Counted from the stretch's first letter, positions 46,563-54,371 are shown. The stretch: 64,000 nucleotides of DNA from Enterobacter asburiae (GCF_008080435.1 NZ_VRKN01000004.1:310001-374000); one strand, 5' to 3'. The notes: generated by a model from the sequence alone, not told the origin. A program made the numbers and translations.

Positions 46563-46868
46563 TCAGCCGATCGCCATCTCATCGAGGATTTGCGGCGCTT
46601 CATCGGGTGTGAGCGGCATCAGATGTTCGGCGCGGACAAACGCAAAGCCGTGCTGATTGTCAAAGGCGTAGACATCACCTGTCACCAGCCAAAGCGCGCG
46701 ATCGGCGGTTGCGGGTAATTGCGTCATCACACCGTTGACCGGGTTAACGAAACGCAGACCAGGCTGGCACAGGCCAAACAGCTCAACAGATTTACCAATA
46801 TTGCGACGGCCTGACGCCGTGCGGGCACCCACGATCATCGCCATGCTGCCCGGTTTAAGCTGGAACAT
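46563..46868 (-). CDS. Hypothetical protein, 101 aa
   Basis: I do not recognise this family. The product begins MFQLKPGSMAMIVGARTASG and ends with an acidic tail, TPDEAPQILDEMAIG; it has no signal peptide or membrane segment and looks like a small beta-rich protein. The start is not firm, though GAGAGAAG lies upstream on this strand. It sits back-to-back with yeaO with zero bases between stops. E. coli has no gene here. Confidence 0.6.
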   Translation of the reverse strand: MFQLKPGSMAMIVGARTASGRRNIGKSVELFGLCQPGLRFVNPVNGVMTQLPATADRALWLVTGDVYAFDNQHGFAFVRAEHLMPLTPDEAPQILDEMAIG

Positions 46869-46948
46869 ACTTCTCTCACGATAACGGTAGCCAGGGACTG
46901 ACTAAGAATAATCCTAAAGAGAAGTGTATCGCAGGCAATATACGTCTG

Positions 46949-47203
46949 TCACCTGGTGGGTTGCGGATGATCGCGACGATAGAGCGTCCATTCATCAATC
47001 ACTTCGCCACCCGGTAGTTTGCACTCCGTGCGTACGCCCTGCGGGCTTTGAACCGGGATCTGTTCCCCGCCTTTTTCCAGGCAGTAGACGGAGGCCGGGT
47101 TCGCCATACCGATAACGTGCGGCGGTTTCGGTGCATCGGGTGGGGTCGTTTTTGCGGTGCAGGCCGCCAGGGGAAGCGCCAGCGCCAGAAGCAGAAATCT
47201 CAT
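46949..47203 (-). CDS. yoaF: DUF333 lipoprotein YoaF
   Basis: The 84-residue precursor has a lipobox, LAAC (Cys at residue 15), then GMANPASVYCLEKGGEQIP and CKLPGGEVIDEW, the DUF333 hallmark. It matches E. coli YoaF, a predicted outer-membrane lipoprotein. ATG at 47203 was chosen; the frame is open to 47287 but only the later start gives a signal peptide. Confidence 0.9.
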   Translation of the reverse strand: MRFLLLALALPLAACTAKTTPPDAPKPPHVIGMANPASVYCLEKGGEQIPVQSPQGVRTECKLPGGEVIDEWTLYRRDHPQPTR

Positions 47204-47307
47204 CTCATTGATCCTTGTGACATCATTAGAGTCTAAGGGTAACGGGTCACCGCCGCTTTCTCCATGATTTCTCCATTTTAACTGCACTTTTCAACACTAT
47301 AGTGAGG

Positions 47308-47387
47308 CGTGTTCTCGATATGACCAGAGAACATCATTCCGTAATCAAGATGTCTTTGCCCCGGTCTCAACAACGGGGCCTTTTTTT
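47308..47387 (+). ncRNA. Candidate small RNA between yoaF and the dgcP remnant
   Basis: A hairpin, GCCCCG-N10-CGGGGC (47358-47379), is followed by C and seven T's, a good rho-independent terminator with no ORF before it. Upstream are TATAGT (47298-47303), a possible -10, and a TGTTCTC/GAGAACA stem at about 47310-47333. I do not match it to any sRNA I know. It may alternatively be a leftover terminator of an older gene. Confidence 0.4.
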
Positions 47388-47460
47388 CTCAGCGGCTGCC
47401 CTCTCCCTCGCATATATTCAATTTTCTATATTCATGTTTTACTATGCCTGAAGTCTAAAA

Positions 47461-47729
47461 ACTCAGCATAACAAGCAGATGACAATCCCGGAGGGTCTGA
47501 ACGTCCCGTGGGATGAAACGCTGTGTAAGCGCTCGGCATTACGACCTACATCGCCGGACTGATTGTCCAGTCCATTCAGAAAGAGTCGCAGGTCACCCAG
47601 CTCAAAACGCGCCTCAGCGCCTGTATTGCCGGTGAATACTGGCTGGGAAGCGCATTACGCGCCGCGGATGCCGCGATGTATCAGGATAAGAAAGGAAAAA
47701 GCAAAACACGCTTTCTCACTCTGGATTAA
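47461..47729 (+). pseudogene. dgcP: Remnant of diguanylate cyclase gene dgcP (yeaP)
   Basis: Three pieces resemble E. coli DgcP in order. Positions 47470-47535 read NKQMTIPEGLNVPWDETLCK, the GAF-domain part. Then the frame shifts and 47541-47610 read YIAGLIVQSIQKESQVTQLK, the end of the GAF domain. After a jump past the GGDEF core come RLSACIAGEYWLGS and ALRAADAAMYQDKKGKSKT, the C-terminal end, to TAA at 47729. The GGDEF motif itself is missing, so no activity is expected. The place is right for yeaP (between yoaF and yoaK). Confidence 0.8.
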
Positions 47730-47774
47730 CCCCGTACACTCTACGGCGTTATAGAAACAGAAACAGGTGATGGT

Positions 47775-47873
47775 ATGAGAATAGGAATCCTCTTCCCGGT
47801 CGTTATTTTTATTACGGCGGTGATTTTTTTAGCGTGGTTTTTTGTCGGTGGTTACGCGGCACCAGGGGCATAA
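47775..47873 (+). CDS. yoaK: Small membrane protein YoaK
   Basis: The 32-codon ORF reads MRIGILFPVVIFITAVIFLA then WFFVGGYAAPGA, nearly identical to E. coli YoaK (32 aa), a one-pass inner-membrane protein. CAGGTGATGGT precedes the ATG. Its TAA is followed at once by the yoaJ ATG. Confidence 0.9.
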   Translation: MRIGILFPVVIFITAVIFLAWFFVGGYAAPGA

Positions 47874-47948
47874 ATGAGAAAAACGACCCTCATTATGCTG
47901 ATCGTTGCCATCGCGGCGTTTGCCGGCACGCAGCTAGGCTGGTGGTAA
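47874..47948 (+). CDS. yoaJ: Small membrane protein YoaJ
   Basis: The 24-codon ORF reads MRKTTLIMLIVAIAAFAGTQ then LGWW, matching E. coli YoaJ (24 aa; LGWW ending conserved). It starts in the base after the yoaK stop, so translation is likely coupled. Confidence 0.88.
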   Translation: MRKTTLIMLIVAIAAFAGTQLGWW

Positions 47949-47959
47949 ACCCGCCACGT

Positions 47960-47989
47960 AAAAAAGGCCGCCATCTGGCAGCCTTTTTC
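47960..47989. terminator. Bidirectional terminator between yoaJ and yeaQ
   Basis: AAAAAGGC and GCCTTTTT form the base of a stem with an inner GCC-ATCT-GGC hairpin; A and T runs serve both convergent genes. Confidence 0.85.
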
Positions 47990-48002
47990 AATGCGTTTCG
48001 AA

Positions 48003-48251
48003 TTAGCTTTTGATTTTTCTGTAGATAAACAGAACAACCAGCGCACCGATCACCGCGACGGCGAAACTGCCGAAGTTAAAACCATCGACTTTGCCAAAAC
48101 CGAACAGCGTACTGATCCAGCCGCCAACTACCGCGCCGACAATACCCAGTATTACGGTGACGATAAACCCACCGCCATCTTTGCCCGGCATGATCCACTT
48201 CGCCAGAATACCCGCAATAAGCCCAAAGATAATCCAGGATAAAATTCCCAT
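48003..48251 (-). CDS. yeaQ: GlsB/YeaQ/YmgE family membrane protein
   Basis: The 82-residue protein has three membrane segments and Gly-rich motifs, WIIFGLIAGILAKWIMPGKD and GIVGAVVGGWIS, of the transglycosylase-associated family. It matches E. coli YeaQ, a stress-linked protein of unknown function. Confidence 0.94.
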   Translation of the reverse strand: MGILSWIIFGLIAGILAKWIMPGKDGGGFIVTVILGIVGAVVGGWISTLFGFGKVDGFNFGSFAVAVIGALVVLFIYRKIKS

Positions 48252-48416
48252 AACTTTCCTCTCTGTATGGTTTTTGTCATTAAATCAACGACACAAAAAA
48301 GAATAGCACAGGATTTCAGAAAGGAAATTTGTGATTGGCATCACAATGAGAGAGTGCGTAATTATTCATCAACAAAAAGAGTGTGCCACATAAACTGTGG
48401 GGTTGCATCTTTTGTT

Positions 48417-48435
48417 GAGAAAGATTATCTTTCTC
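48417..48435 (+). promoter_or_regulatory. Fur box of the RyhB-2-like sRNA
   Basis: GAGAAAGATTATCTTTCTC matches the 19-bp Fur consensus GATAATGATAATCATTATC at 14 positions and lies at the centre of a 25-bp perfect palindrome (48414-48438). It covers the inferred -10 region (TATCTT, 48426-48431, with TTGCAT at 48403-48408 as -35, 17-bp spacing). Confidence 0.8.
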
Positions 48436-48437
48436 AA

Positions 48438-48532
48438 CACTGAATAGTTGAGAGAAACACTCAGGTATTCAGTACGACATTGCTCACATTGCTTCCAGTA
48501 TTTCTTGCCCACTTCTGAGTGGGCTTTTTTTT
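48438..48532 (+). ncRNA. ryhB-2: RyhB-2-type iron-responsive small RNA (RfrB/IsrE)
   Basis: Bases 48474-48502 are identical to the 29-nt core of RyhB (ACGACATTGCTCACATTGCT and on to TTCCAGTATT), the part that pairs with iron-protein mRNAs. A terminator follows: GCCCACT-TCTG-AGTGGGC then eight T's (48507-48532). The 5' part can fold with CTGAATA/TATTCAG arms. The 5' end is estimated from the promoter, giving about 95 nt. Salmonella has a second RyhB copy beside yeaQ, as here. RyhB represses non-essential iron-using proteins with Hfq when Fur is released. The T run ends 3 bp before the stop of the convergent GGDEF gene. Confidence 0.88.
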
Positions 48533-48534
48533 GT

Positions 48535-50049
48535 TCATACCCCAACGAAGGCGTACCGGTTACGCCCTGCGCGTTTTGCCTGGTAGAGCGCCTGGTCAGC
48601 GGCAATAATGATATTCTGCTGGCTGCCCGCGATGTCGACGGCACGTGCGGTAGAAATTCCGACGCTTACCGTCACCCGCCCGAAGGGGCTAAAAGCATGC
48701 GCGATTTGCAGGGAAAACACATTGCGTATAATCGTCTGCGCCAGTCGAAGCGCCTCCTGGATATCCGTATCAGGCAATATCAGCGCAAACTCCTCTCCGC
48801 CGTAGCGCGCCACGATCTGATTATCACGGGTAAGGCTCTCCCTGAGACTGTTTCCCAGCAGCGCCAGACATCGGTCCCCTTCCGGATGGCCGTAGTTATC
48901 GTTGTATTTTTTGAAGAAGTCCACGTCCACAATCAGTATCGAAATTGGGGCATCATGTGCGGCACAAAGCGCGATTTCCGAGAGGATTTTTTCATCAAAA
49001 ATGCGACGGTTGTAAAGCCCGGTCAGCGCATCCTCAGAGGCGATAATCTTCAGCGCCTTGTTATCTCTGGTTTTTCTGGATAAATCGGAATACAAGAAGT
49101 ATGACGCGACGATGAGTATCGCAGTGAAAACGAAAATGAGTACCGCCAGTTGAATGGCCTGCTTGCGCCACGGTGAGAGGGCTTCATCAATGCTGACGGC
49201 CACGGTGGTGACCAGCCCGTAGCGTCTGTTTTTCTCATAGGCATAAATGCGTTCGATTTTATCAAACCGCGAAACGGAGCTGGCTATCCCGGTATTTTGT
49301 ACCTTGAGGTATTTCCTGAAAAGAGGTGAATCAGAAACAATCGTGCCGATATAGGTATTTTTAAAAGGATAACGGACCAGCAGCACGCCTGACTCAGTTG
49401 TTAAGCCAATGACGCCCGCGTGACCAATATTAATCTGCCCGTAGAGCGCGAGAAAATTCTCGATACCCAGCGTCACCACCACCACACCATTAAATGCCCC
49501 GGTGTGGGTGTCAAGGCGCCGACTAATGGTGATGACCCATTTACCATTGGTTCTGCTTACTACGGGCTCGCCAATAAAAATCTGCTGATTTTTATTTTCC
49601 TTGTGATAGACAAAAAATGACCTGTCCGATCCTTTGCGTGGGCCGGTAAAACTTTCGTGCAAAGCGGTAAAGATATCGCCCCTGGCATCGTAAACAACCA
49701 CATTATTAATCTGGGTAAGAAGATTATCCTGATTATTTATCATCCGCTGAATATGGGTCGCCTGCTGCGGGGTCATGCCATAAATTTCGATTATGTCGGA
49801 AACGGTAGTAATTAACATTTCACTCTGGCGCATGATCCCCTCCGTATAGACATCAAGGGTATGGCTCAGGTTAGCAACGCTGGTATTAATTTGCTGGACT
49901 GACTGCTGCCTGGACGTGGCAATTTGGACAGCAAGCGACAGCGAGATGATCAATGAGACAATGATGACGGTAATGGTTGTTGTGTAAAAAGTATTTTTCA
50001 CATGCACGAGCTTTTCCACCTTATCACGCCTGACATCCCTGGCTGACAA
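48535..50049 (-). CDS. Membrane diguanylate cyclase (dCache-GGDEF)
   Basis: The product (up to 504 residues) makes c-di-GMP from two GTP. It has a membrane segment (about 20-42), a periplasmic dCache-type sensor (about 45-295), a second membrane segment (about 298-320) and a GGDEF domain with the active motif GGEEF (417-421). The product-inhibition I-site, normally RxxD, reads RDNQ (408-411), so feedback inhibition may be lost. The 50049 start is TTG; GTG codons at 50019, 50007 and 50001 are alternatives. It has no E. coli ortholog at this place; DgcJ-like architecture is similar. Confidence 0.9.
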   Translation of the reverse strand: MSARDVRRDKVEKLVHVKNTFYTTTITVIIVSLIISLSLAVQIATSRQQSVQQINTSVANLSHTLDVYTEGIMRQSEMLITTVSDIIEIYGMTPQQATHIQRMINNQDNLLTQINNVVVYDARGDIFTALHESFTGPRKGSDRSFFVYHKENKNQQIFIGEPVVSRTNGKWVITISRRLDTHTGAFNGVVVVTLGIENFLALYGQINIGHAGVIGLTTESGVLLVRYPFKNTYIGTIVSDSPLFRKYLKVQNTGIASSVSRFDKIERIYAYEKNRRYGLVTTVAVSIDEALSPWRKQAIQLAVLIFVFTAILIVASYFLYSDLSRKTRDNKALKIIASEDALTGLYNRRIFDEKILSEIALCAAHDAPISILIVDVDFFKKYNDNYGHPEGDRCLALLGNSLRESLTRDNQIVARYGGEEFALILPDTDIQEALRLAQTIIRNVFSLQIAHAFSPFGRVTVSVGISTARAVDIAGSQQNIIIAADQALYQAKRAGRNRYAFVGV

Positions 50050-50132
50050 CTCTTGTCACTGTAACAAAGCTCAGGATAAGAGGAAAATGAATTGCACTTA
50101 AGCATACAACAGAAGCTCGTCTTAATTTCGTT

Positions 50133-51653
50133 TTATAAACTTACCGTCTCCCGGGGCTTAGATAAAATGACTTTAATAAAATCAGTATAGGAGACAGGCT
50201 TACCAAAATAATAACCCTGCAACAGAGTTATCTCATTACGGTTGAGATACTCCAGTTGCGCTTTCGTTTCTACGCCTTCAGCCACAATGCGTAATGAGAG
50301 TTTTTTCGCCAGGTCAATGACGCAGTCCAGCAGGAGCGTTGAGTCCTTTTGATCTGAAACCCGGTTCACAAAGCTTTTATCAATTTTAATATAATCAATG
50401 GCAAGCGCATTAAGGCAAGACAGCCCTGAATAGCCTGTACCAAAATCATCCAGCGCAATGACAAAGCCAGCGTTATGCAGCATGTTAAGGTTTTCCACCA
50501 GGTGAGGATTATCGATCAGCGGTTCACGCTCGGTCACCTCGAGAACCAGTTTGACTTCTTTACCCTGAAATCCCTTTCCGAAGACGCGACAGTCACCGAT
50601 GAAGGAAGGCGCATTGATGTGTCTGGCGCTGATGTTCACCCCGATATGAAACCCGTCCGGTAGCTTAGGCAAAAGCGGTTTAAGCTGTGTAACGACTTTC
50701 GCCATCAGCCCTTTGGTTAGCGGAATAATCAAACCGCTACGTTCGGCAATCGGAATAAAGACATCCGGCGGGATAAAGCCTGATTTTGGATGCTTCCATC
50801 TTGCCAGGACTTCAACGCCATACAACCCGCCGGTATCACCGTTCACGATCGGCTGGTAATAAGGCACGATCTCCCCCTGCAAAATGGCCTTACGTAAGTC
50901 GTCTTCAAATGAGGTGCTTTTCCCCTTGTAACGGCGGATCAAAATGCCCACAGCCACCGATAGCGCGAGAATAAGCAGTATCAGGCTCCATCCCTGTTGC
51001 AGTAGCCGCGTCAGGCTAAAAAAGGCAGGAGGTTGCCATGCCAGGCTAAAGGGAAACAGCGTTGATGCCGTAAGCGCCCCTGCCCACGAGGCAGCTTTCC
51101 AGCCTGTCACATCACCGTTGCGAACCAGCATGCTTTCGCCGACAACCAGTCCCAGTTCAACGCTGTTTGCTGCGCTTGCAATGACGTCCTGCAACTGCGC
51201 GTCACTGATGCTGACGATGACGCGCCCTCCCGCGATAGGCATCTGGAAGACAAGTACCGGAATGCCATTCACCAGCCGATTGCCGGGTAACAGCATCAAT
51301 TTTTCGCCGGGTAGCGTCTCCGGATGAATAATCAATACGCCATTCCCGGGAAGGGAAGTACAGATGATTTTATCCTGCTGCTGGATCATGATGGCGCGCA
51401 GATGCGGTTTTAGCGCGGCTTCTGTCCCCAGCGCCAGCTGCACACTACTGGTACACCCTTCGGCCGCAACGCGCTTCGCCGTGTTGGCCGCACTGGCCGC
51501 TTCAGCAAGAATGTTTTCTATTTTTTGAGTGCTTGCCGTGGCGGCATGGCTATTATTAAGCTTCGCCATCTGCCATAGCTGCCAGTTAATAATCAGAATG
51601 CCGCTCAGAAAAAGAAACAAGGCACTAAGAATAGGGATCATCACGTTGCGCAC
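50133..51653 (-). CDS. CSS-EAL c-di-GMP phosphodiesterase
   Basis: The protein cleaves c-di-GMP to pGpG. It has a membrane segment, a periplasmic CSS-type sensor with CTSS, a second membrane segment and a C-terminal EAL domain with all catalytic residues: EVL (in GVEVLARW), NISARH, EVTERE, LDDFGTGYS, KIDKSF, AEGVET and LQGYYF. GTG at 51653 was chosen because AAGGA lies 7 bases upstream; ATG at 51683 would add 10 residues. The CSS cysteines resemble those used for redox control by DsbA/B in E. coli relatives. It lies 83 bp upstream of the GGDEF gene and may be co-transcribed. Confidence 0.88.
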   Translation of the reverse strand: MRNVMIPILSALFLFLSGILIINWQLWQMAKLNNSHAATASTQKIENILAEAASAANTAKRVAAEGCTSSVQLALGTEAALKPHLRAIMIQQQDKIICTSLPGNGVLIIHPETLPGEKLMLLPGNRLVNGIPVLVFQMPIAGGRVIVSISDAQLQDVIASAANSVELGLVVGESMLVRNGDVTGWKAASWAGALTASTLFPFSLAWQPPAFFSLTRLLQQGWSLILLILALSVAVGILIRRYKGKSTSFEDDLRKAILQGEIVPYYQPIVNGDTGGLYGVEVLARWKHPKSGFIPPDVFIPIAERSGLIIPLTKGLMAKVVTQLKPLLPKLPDGFHIGVNISARHINAPSFIGDCRVFGKGFQGKEVKLVLEVTEREPLIDNPHLVENLNMLHNAGFVIALDDFGTGYSGLSCLNALAIDYIKIDKSFVNRVSDQKDSTLLLDCVIDLAKKLSLRIVAEGVETKAQLEYLNRNEITLLQGYYFGKPVSYTDFIKVILSKPRETVSL

Positions 51654-51888
51654 GATGTTTTCCTTAATAGAAAAAACAAGCATGGATGTTCTGGAAGAAG
51701 AGCCTGTGCTAACCCGGTATTGCTTATAACAATGAAAATAGCTTAGCTGAGAATTGTCTTAAAAAACTGATACTTTCGTATGAGTTCACCTGCCTGCATT
51801 TACTCACATGACGTGACTATCAGGCTTGTTCCTTGCCCTGCCTGTGTTAAGATTTGTGAAATCAGGGAGCGGACTGGATATCTGGAAA

Positions 51889-53388
51889 ATGAAAAAGCTC
51901 ATTGCCGTTGCTATCGTTTCAACGCTTCTGGTCTTCCTGTCTCTTTATGCGGTCAATGCTGTAATCATAGGTCAGCAGAAGAGCAAACAGCGTGAAATAT
52001 CCCGCACCCTTTTACATTATTCAGAAGACGTGTCCCAAAGCGTGGCGCTGGGTCTCAAAAGCATCACGACGCAGGGATGTGATAAAACCAGCCTTGATCG
52101 CTACAGACAAATCAAGCTTAATAATCTTTATTTCGCCGATATCGGTTTTATTGAGAAGGGAAAAATTGTCTGTACCGCTTTTTGGGGGAAACTCTCGACG
52201 CCCGTTGCACTTCCTGCAGAACTGCATAAAACGCCGAGAGGCTTTCTCCTGGCCCAGTTCTCGCGAAAAGACTTTTTCACGGGCAATGCGGCAATTTATA
52301 ACAATATTATTATCTTCACCTCCCGCTATGCTTACGATAAATTCACCCCGGTTACCGCAAGCTATTCGCTCAGTGCTACCACCAAAGACTTCGGCAGAGT
52401 CTTTTTTTCGGCCGCCACGGCGCTAAATCAGCAGAGCTGGCTGCATTCGACGTTGTTTACCCTGACCCTGACACAGTGCAGCGCCTTCTGGGACCTGTGC
52501 GTCATCGTGAAGCATCACAACGCCGGGCTGGCCTCGTTACCTCCGTTTATCTTTGCGCTTCTCGCGGTCATTCTCTGTTTTATCTGGGTCGCAATAACGT
52601 TATTTATCTTCCGCATCTATGAAGACCGTTTTTCTCTGGAACGTACGCTGATCAAAGCCGTCATCACGAATACCATCAGCGTTAACTATCAGCCCATTAT
52701 TCGCCTTCACGATCAAAAAATCGTGGGCGTAGAAGTTCTGTCGAGATGGCGCGATCAAAAGCACGGGGACGTCTCTCCGGAGCTGTTTATTCCATTAGTT
52801 AAGAAGATCGGTCTGTATAAAAAATATTATAATAATATTATCGGAAAATCCCTTTCAGAAATTGCCCCGCTGGCGATTAAACATCAGCTGATAGTCTCCA
52901 TTAACGTTGGGCGGACGGAAATTGAAGATGGACAGTTCATAAACATTTTGCGCCGTGAGTGTTTAGCCAATAACCTTCCCCTTTCCCTGATGAAGGTCGA
53001 ACTTTCTGAGAAAGCCGTTTCCACGGCAGATATCCTCGAGGGGTTCTGTCAGGAACTCAAATCGCTCGGCGTTAAAATATCAATAGATGATTTTGGCGTG
53101 CAAAATTCAAACCTCGCCCGCCTGTCGCTGCTTGAATATGATGAGATCAAAATCGATAAGTCGCTGGTGGATGGCATCAGCGAGCATTATAAGCAAAACA
53201 TCTTTGCTATCTTCAGCGATGCCCTCGCGAGATTGAATAAGACCCTTGTTTTCGAGGGCGTGGAAAATGAAATTCAATATCGCTTTATTGCGAGCAGATA
53301 TCCCGATGCGCTGATTCAGGGATGGTATTTTTCAAAAGCACTCACCCGCAGCGAGCTGGCGAAGCGACTCACCGGTGTCACACCGTAA
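51889..53388 (+). CDS. CSS-EAL protein, possibly active c-di-GMP phosphodiesterase
   Basis: The 499-residue product has an N-terminal membrane segment, a CSS-type periplasmic domain (QGCDKTS and VCTAFWGKLS), a second membrane segment and an EAL domain. EAL catalytic positions are kept (GVEVLSRW, SINVG, ELSEK, IDDFG, KIDKSL, FEGVEN, IQGWYF), but loop 6 reads DDFGVQNSN instead of DDFGTGYSS, so activity is uncertain. ATG at 51889 is the likely start; the frame is open from 51826. It is divergent from the other CSS-EAL gene, with about 235 bp between them. Confidence 0.85.
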   Translation: MKKLIAVAIVSTLLVFLSLYAVNAVIIGQQKSKQREISRTLLHYSEDVSQSVALGLKSITTQGCDKTSLDRYRQIKLNNLYFADIGFIEKGKIVCTAFWGKLSTPVALPAELHKTPRGFLLAQFSRKDFFTGNAAIYNNIIIFTSRYAYDKFTPVTASYSLSATTKDFGRVFFSAATALNQQSWLHSTLFTLTLTQCSAFWDLCVIVKHHNAGLASLPPFIFALLAVILCFIWVAITLFIFRIYEDRFSLERTLIKAVITNTISVNYQPIIRLHDQKIVGVEVLSRWRDQKHGDVSPELFIPLVKKIGLYKKYYNNIIGKSLSEIAPLAIKHQLIVSINVGRTEIEDGQFINILRRECLANNLPLSLMKVELSEKAVSTADILEGFCQELKSLGVKISIDDFGVQNSNLARLSLLEYDEIKIDKSLVDGISEHYKQNIFAIFSDALARLNKTLVFEGVENEIQYRFIASRYPDALIQGWYFSKALTRSELAKRLTGVTP

Positions 53389-53510
53389 TCAGAAGCCTTG
53401 CGTATCCGTTTTTTTCCAGTCGGGCATTTCCATTTTTTACGCAAAAACATATAGTCGTCACAATCAGGCGGTAGATTACCCTGAAGCACACTCTTATTTT
53501 GGTTAAAAAC

Positions 53511-53672
53511 GTGAAATTATCCTTACTATTACCAGTGGTACTCTTTTGTCTGACCGTTATTTTCGCGTTGTTTATCGACGCCCCCGCTTCGCATATTCTG
53601 CGGAAAAAATGCATGTGGTCCGATAGCGTGATGCTGAGCTGTATTGCAAAGCATCAGCATAACGGTTTTTGA
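53511..53672 (+). CDS. Possible small membrane protein, 53 aa
   Basis: A GTG-initiated ORF reads MKLSLLLPVVLFCLTVIFAL then a polar tail with two cysteines (RKKCMW and MLSCIAK) and ends HNGF. One membrane segment is clear. The ribosome-binding site is weak (GGTTAAAAAC), and I do not recognise the family. It lies between the second EAL gene and ymjA, and its stop is 6 bp from the ymjA stop. Confidence 0.45.
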   Translation: MKLSLLLPVVLFCLTVIFALFIDAPASHILRKKCMWSDSVMLSCIAKHQHNGF

Positions 53673-53678
53673 AGCAGA

Positions 53679-53924
53679 CTATTCATTTCCCCACTGATTG
53701 AGGAAATTCGCAATATCATCAATGCGACCCGCACGGATCCCGGCCTCAGTGGCCATCTCCTGCTGAGCCTCCTCGCTGATCTCCTCATTATTCGATAAAC
53801 GGGTGAGCAGCAGCTGGAAATAATGCGCCAGCGCGTCGCGCTCCGACTCCGCGACTTGCTCTGCGGCTTCCGTCGCATACTCATCGGCAATGTCATAATA
53901 TTTCAGTGGGATATCGTTGTTCAT
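53679..53924 (-). CDS. ymjA: DUF2543 protein YmjA
   Basis: The 81-residue protein [20 protein letters not shown] with [19 protein letters not shown] and the C-terminus FLNQWGNE matches E. coli YmjA (DUF2543), function unknown. ATG at 53924 was chosen; the frame is open to 53960. In E. coli ymjA lies elsewhere, so its position is a rearrangement. Confidence 0.9.
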   Translation of the reverse strand: MNNDIPLKYYDIADEYATEAAEQVAESERDALAHYFQLLLTRLSNNEEISEEAQQEMATEAGIRAGRIDDIANFLNQWGNE

Positions 53925-53998
53925 AACAGTCTCGTCGCTAACCTGTAAAGGTAAAGCCATCAGTATATCGGACGCCTTACCTCAACCAAAGCATTGCT

Positions 53999-54346
53999 TC
54001 AGATGAGTAACGCAAGCAGCGCTGCGAGCGCGGGCACGGCCTGTACATACAGAATTTTTCGGCTGGCGGTGGCTGCGCCAAAGAGCCCGGCGATCAGTAC
54101 GCAGGCCAGGAAGAAGATAGCCACCTGAATACCCTTTTCGCCGAGCCAGAGGCTCCAGAGCAGACCGGCCGCCAGAAAACCGTTATACAGCCCCTGGTTT
54201 GCGGCGAGCACGCGGGTGTCGCGCGCAAAATCAGGACGCAGATTAAAGGCCTTATGCCCTGTTTTGGTATTCCACAGGAACATTTCCAGCACAAGAATGT
54301 AGAGATGGATGAGTGCAACGACAGCGATAAGGACAGTGGCTAACAT
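53999..54346 (-). CDS. DUF1304 membrane protein
   Basis: The 115-residue protein has four hydrophobic segments, MLATVLIAVVALIHLYILVL, then FLWNTKTGHKAFNL, NQGLYNGFLAAGLLWSLWLG and a C-terminal LAALLALLI, typical of DUF1304. Function unknown. GGGAG lies upstream of ATG at 54346. It follows icd on the same strand beyond a terminator. Confidence 0.85.
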   Translation of the reverse strand: MLATVLIAVVALIHLYILVLEMFLWNTKTGHKAFNLRPDFARDTRVLAANQGLYNGFLAAGLLWSLWLGEKGIQVAIFFLACVLIAGLFGAATASRKILYVQAVPALAALLALLI

Positions 54347-54371
54347 CGTGTTGTCTCCCGCAGGCAGAGGC

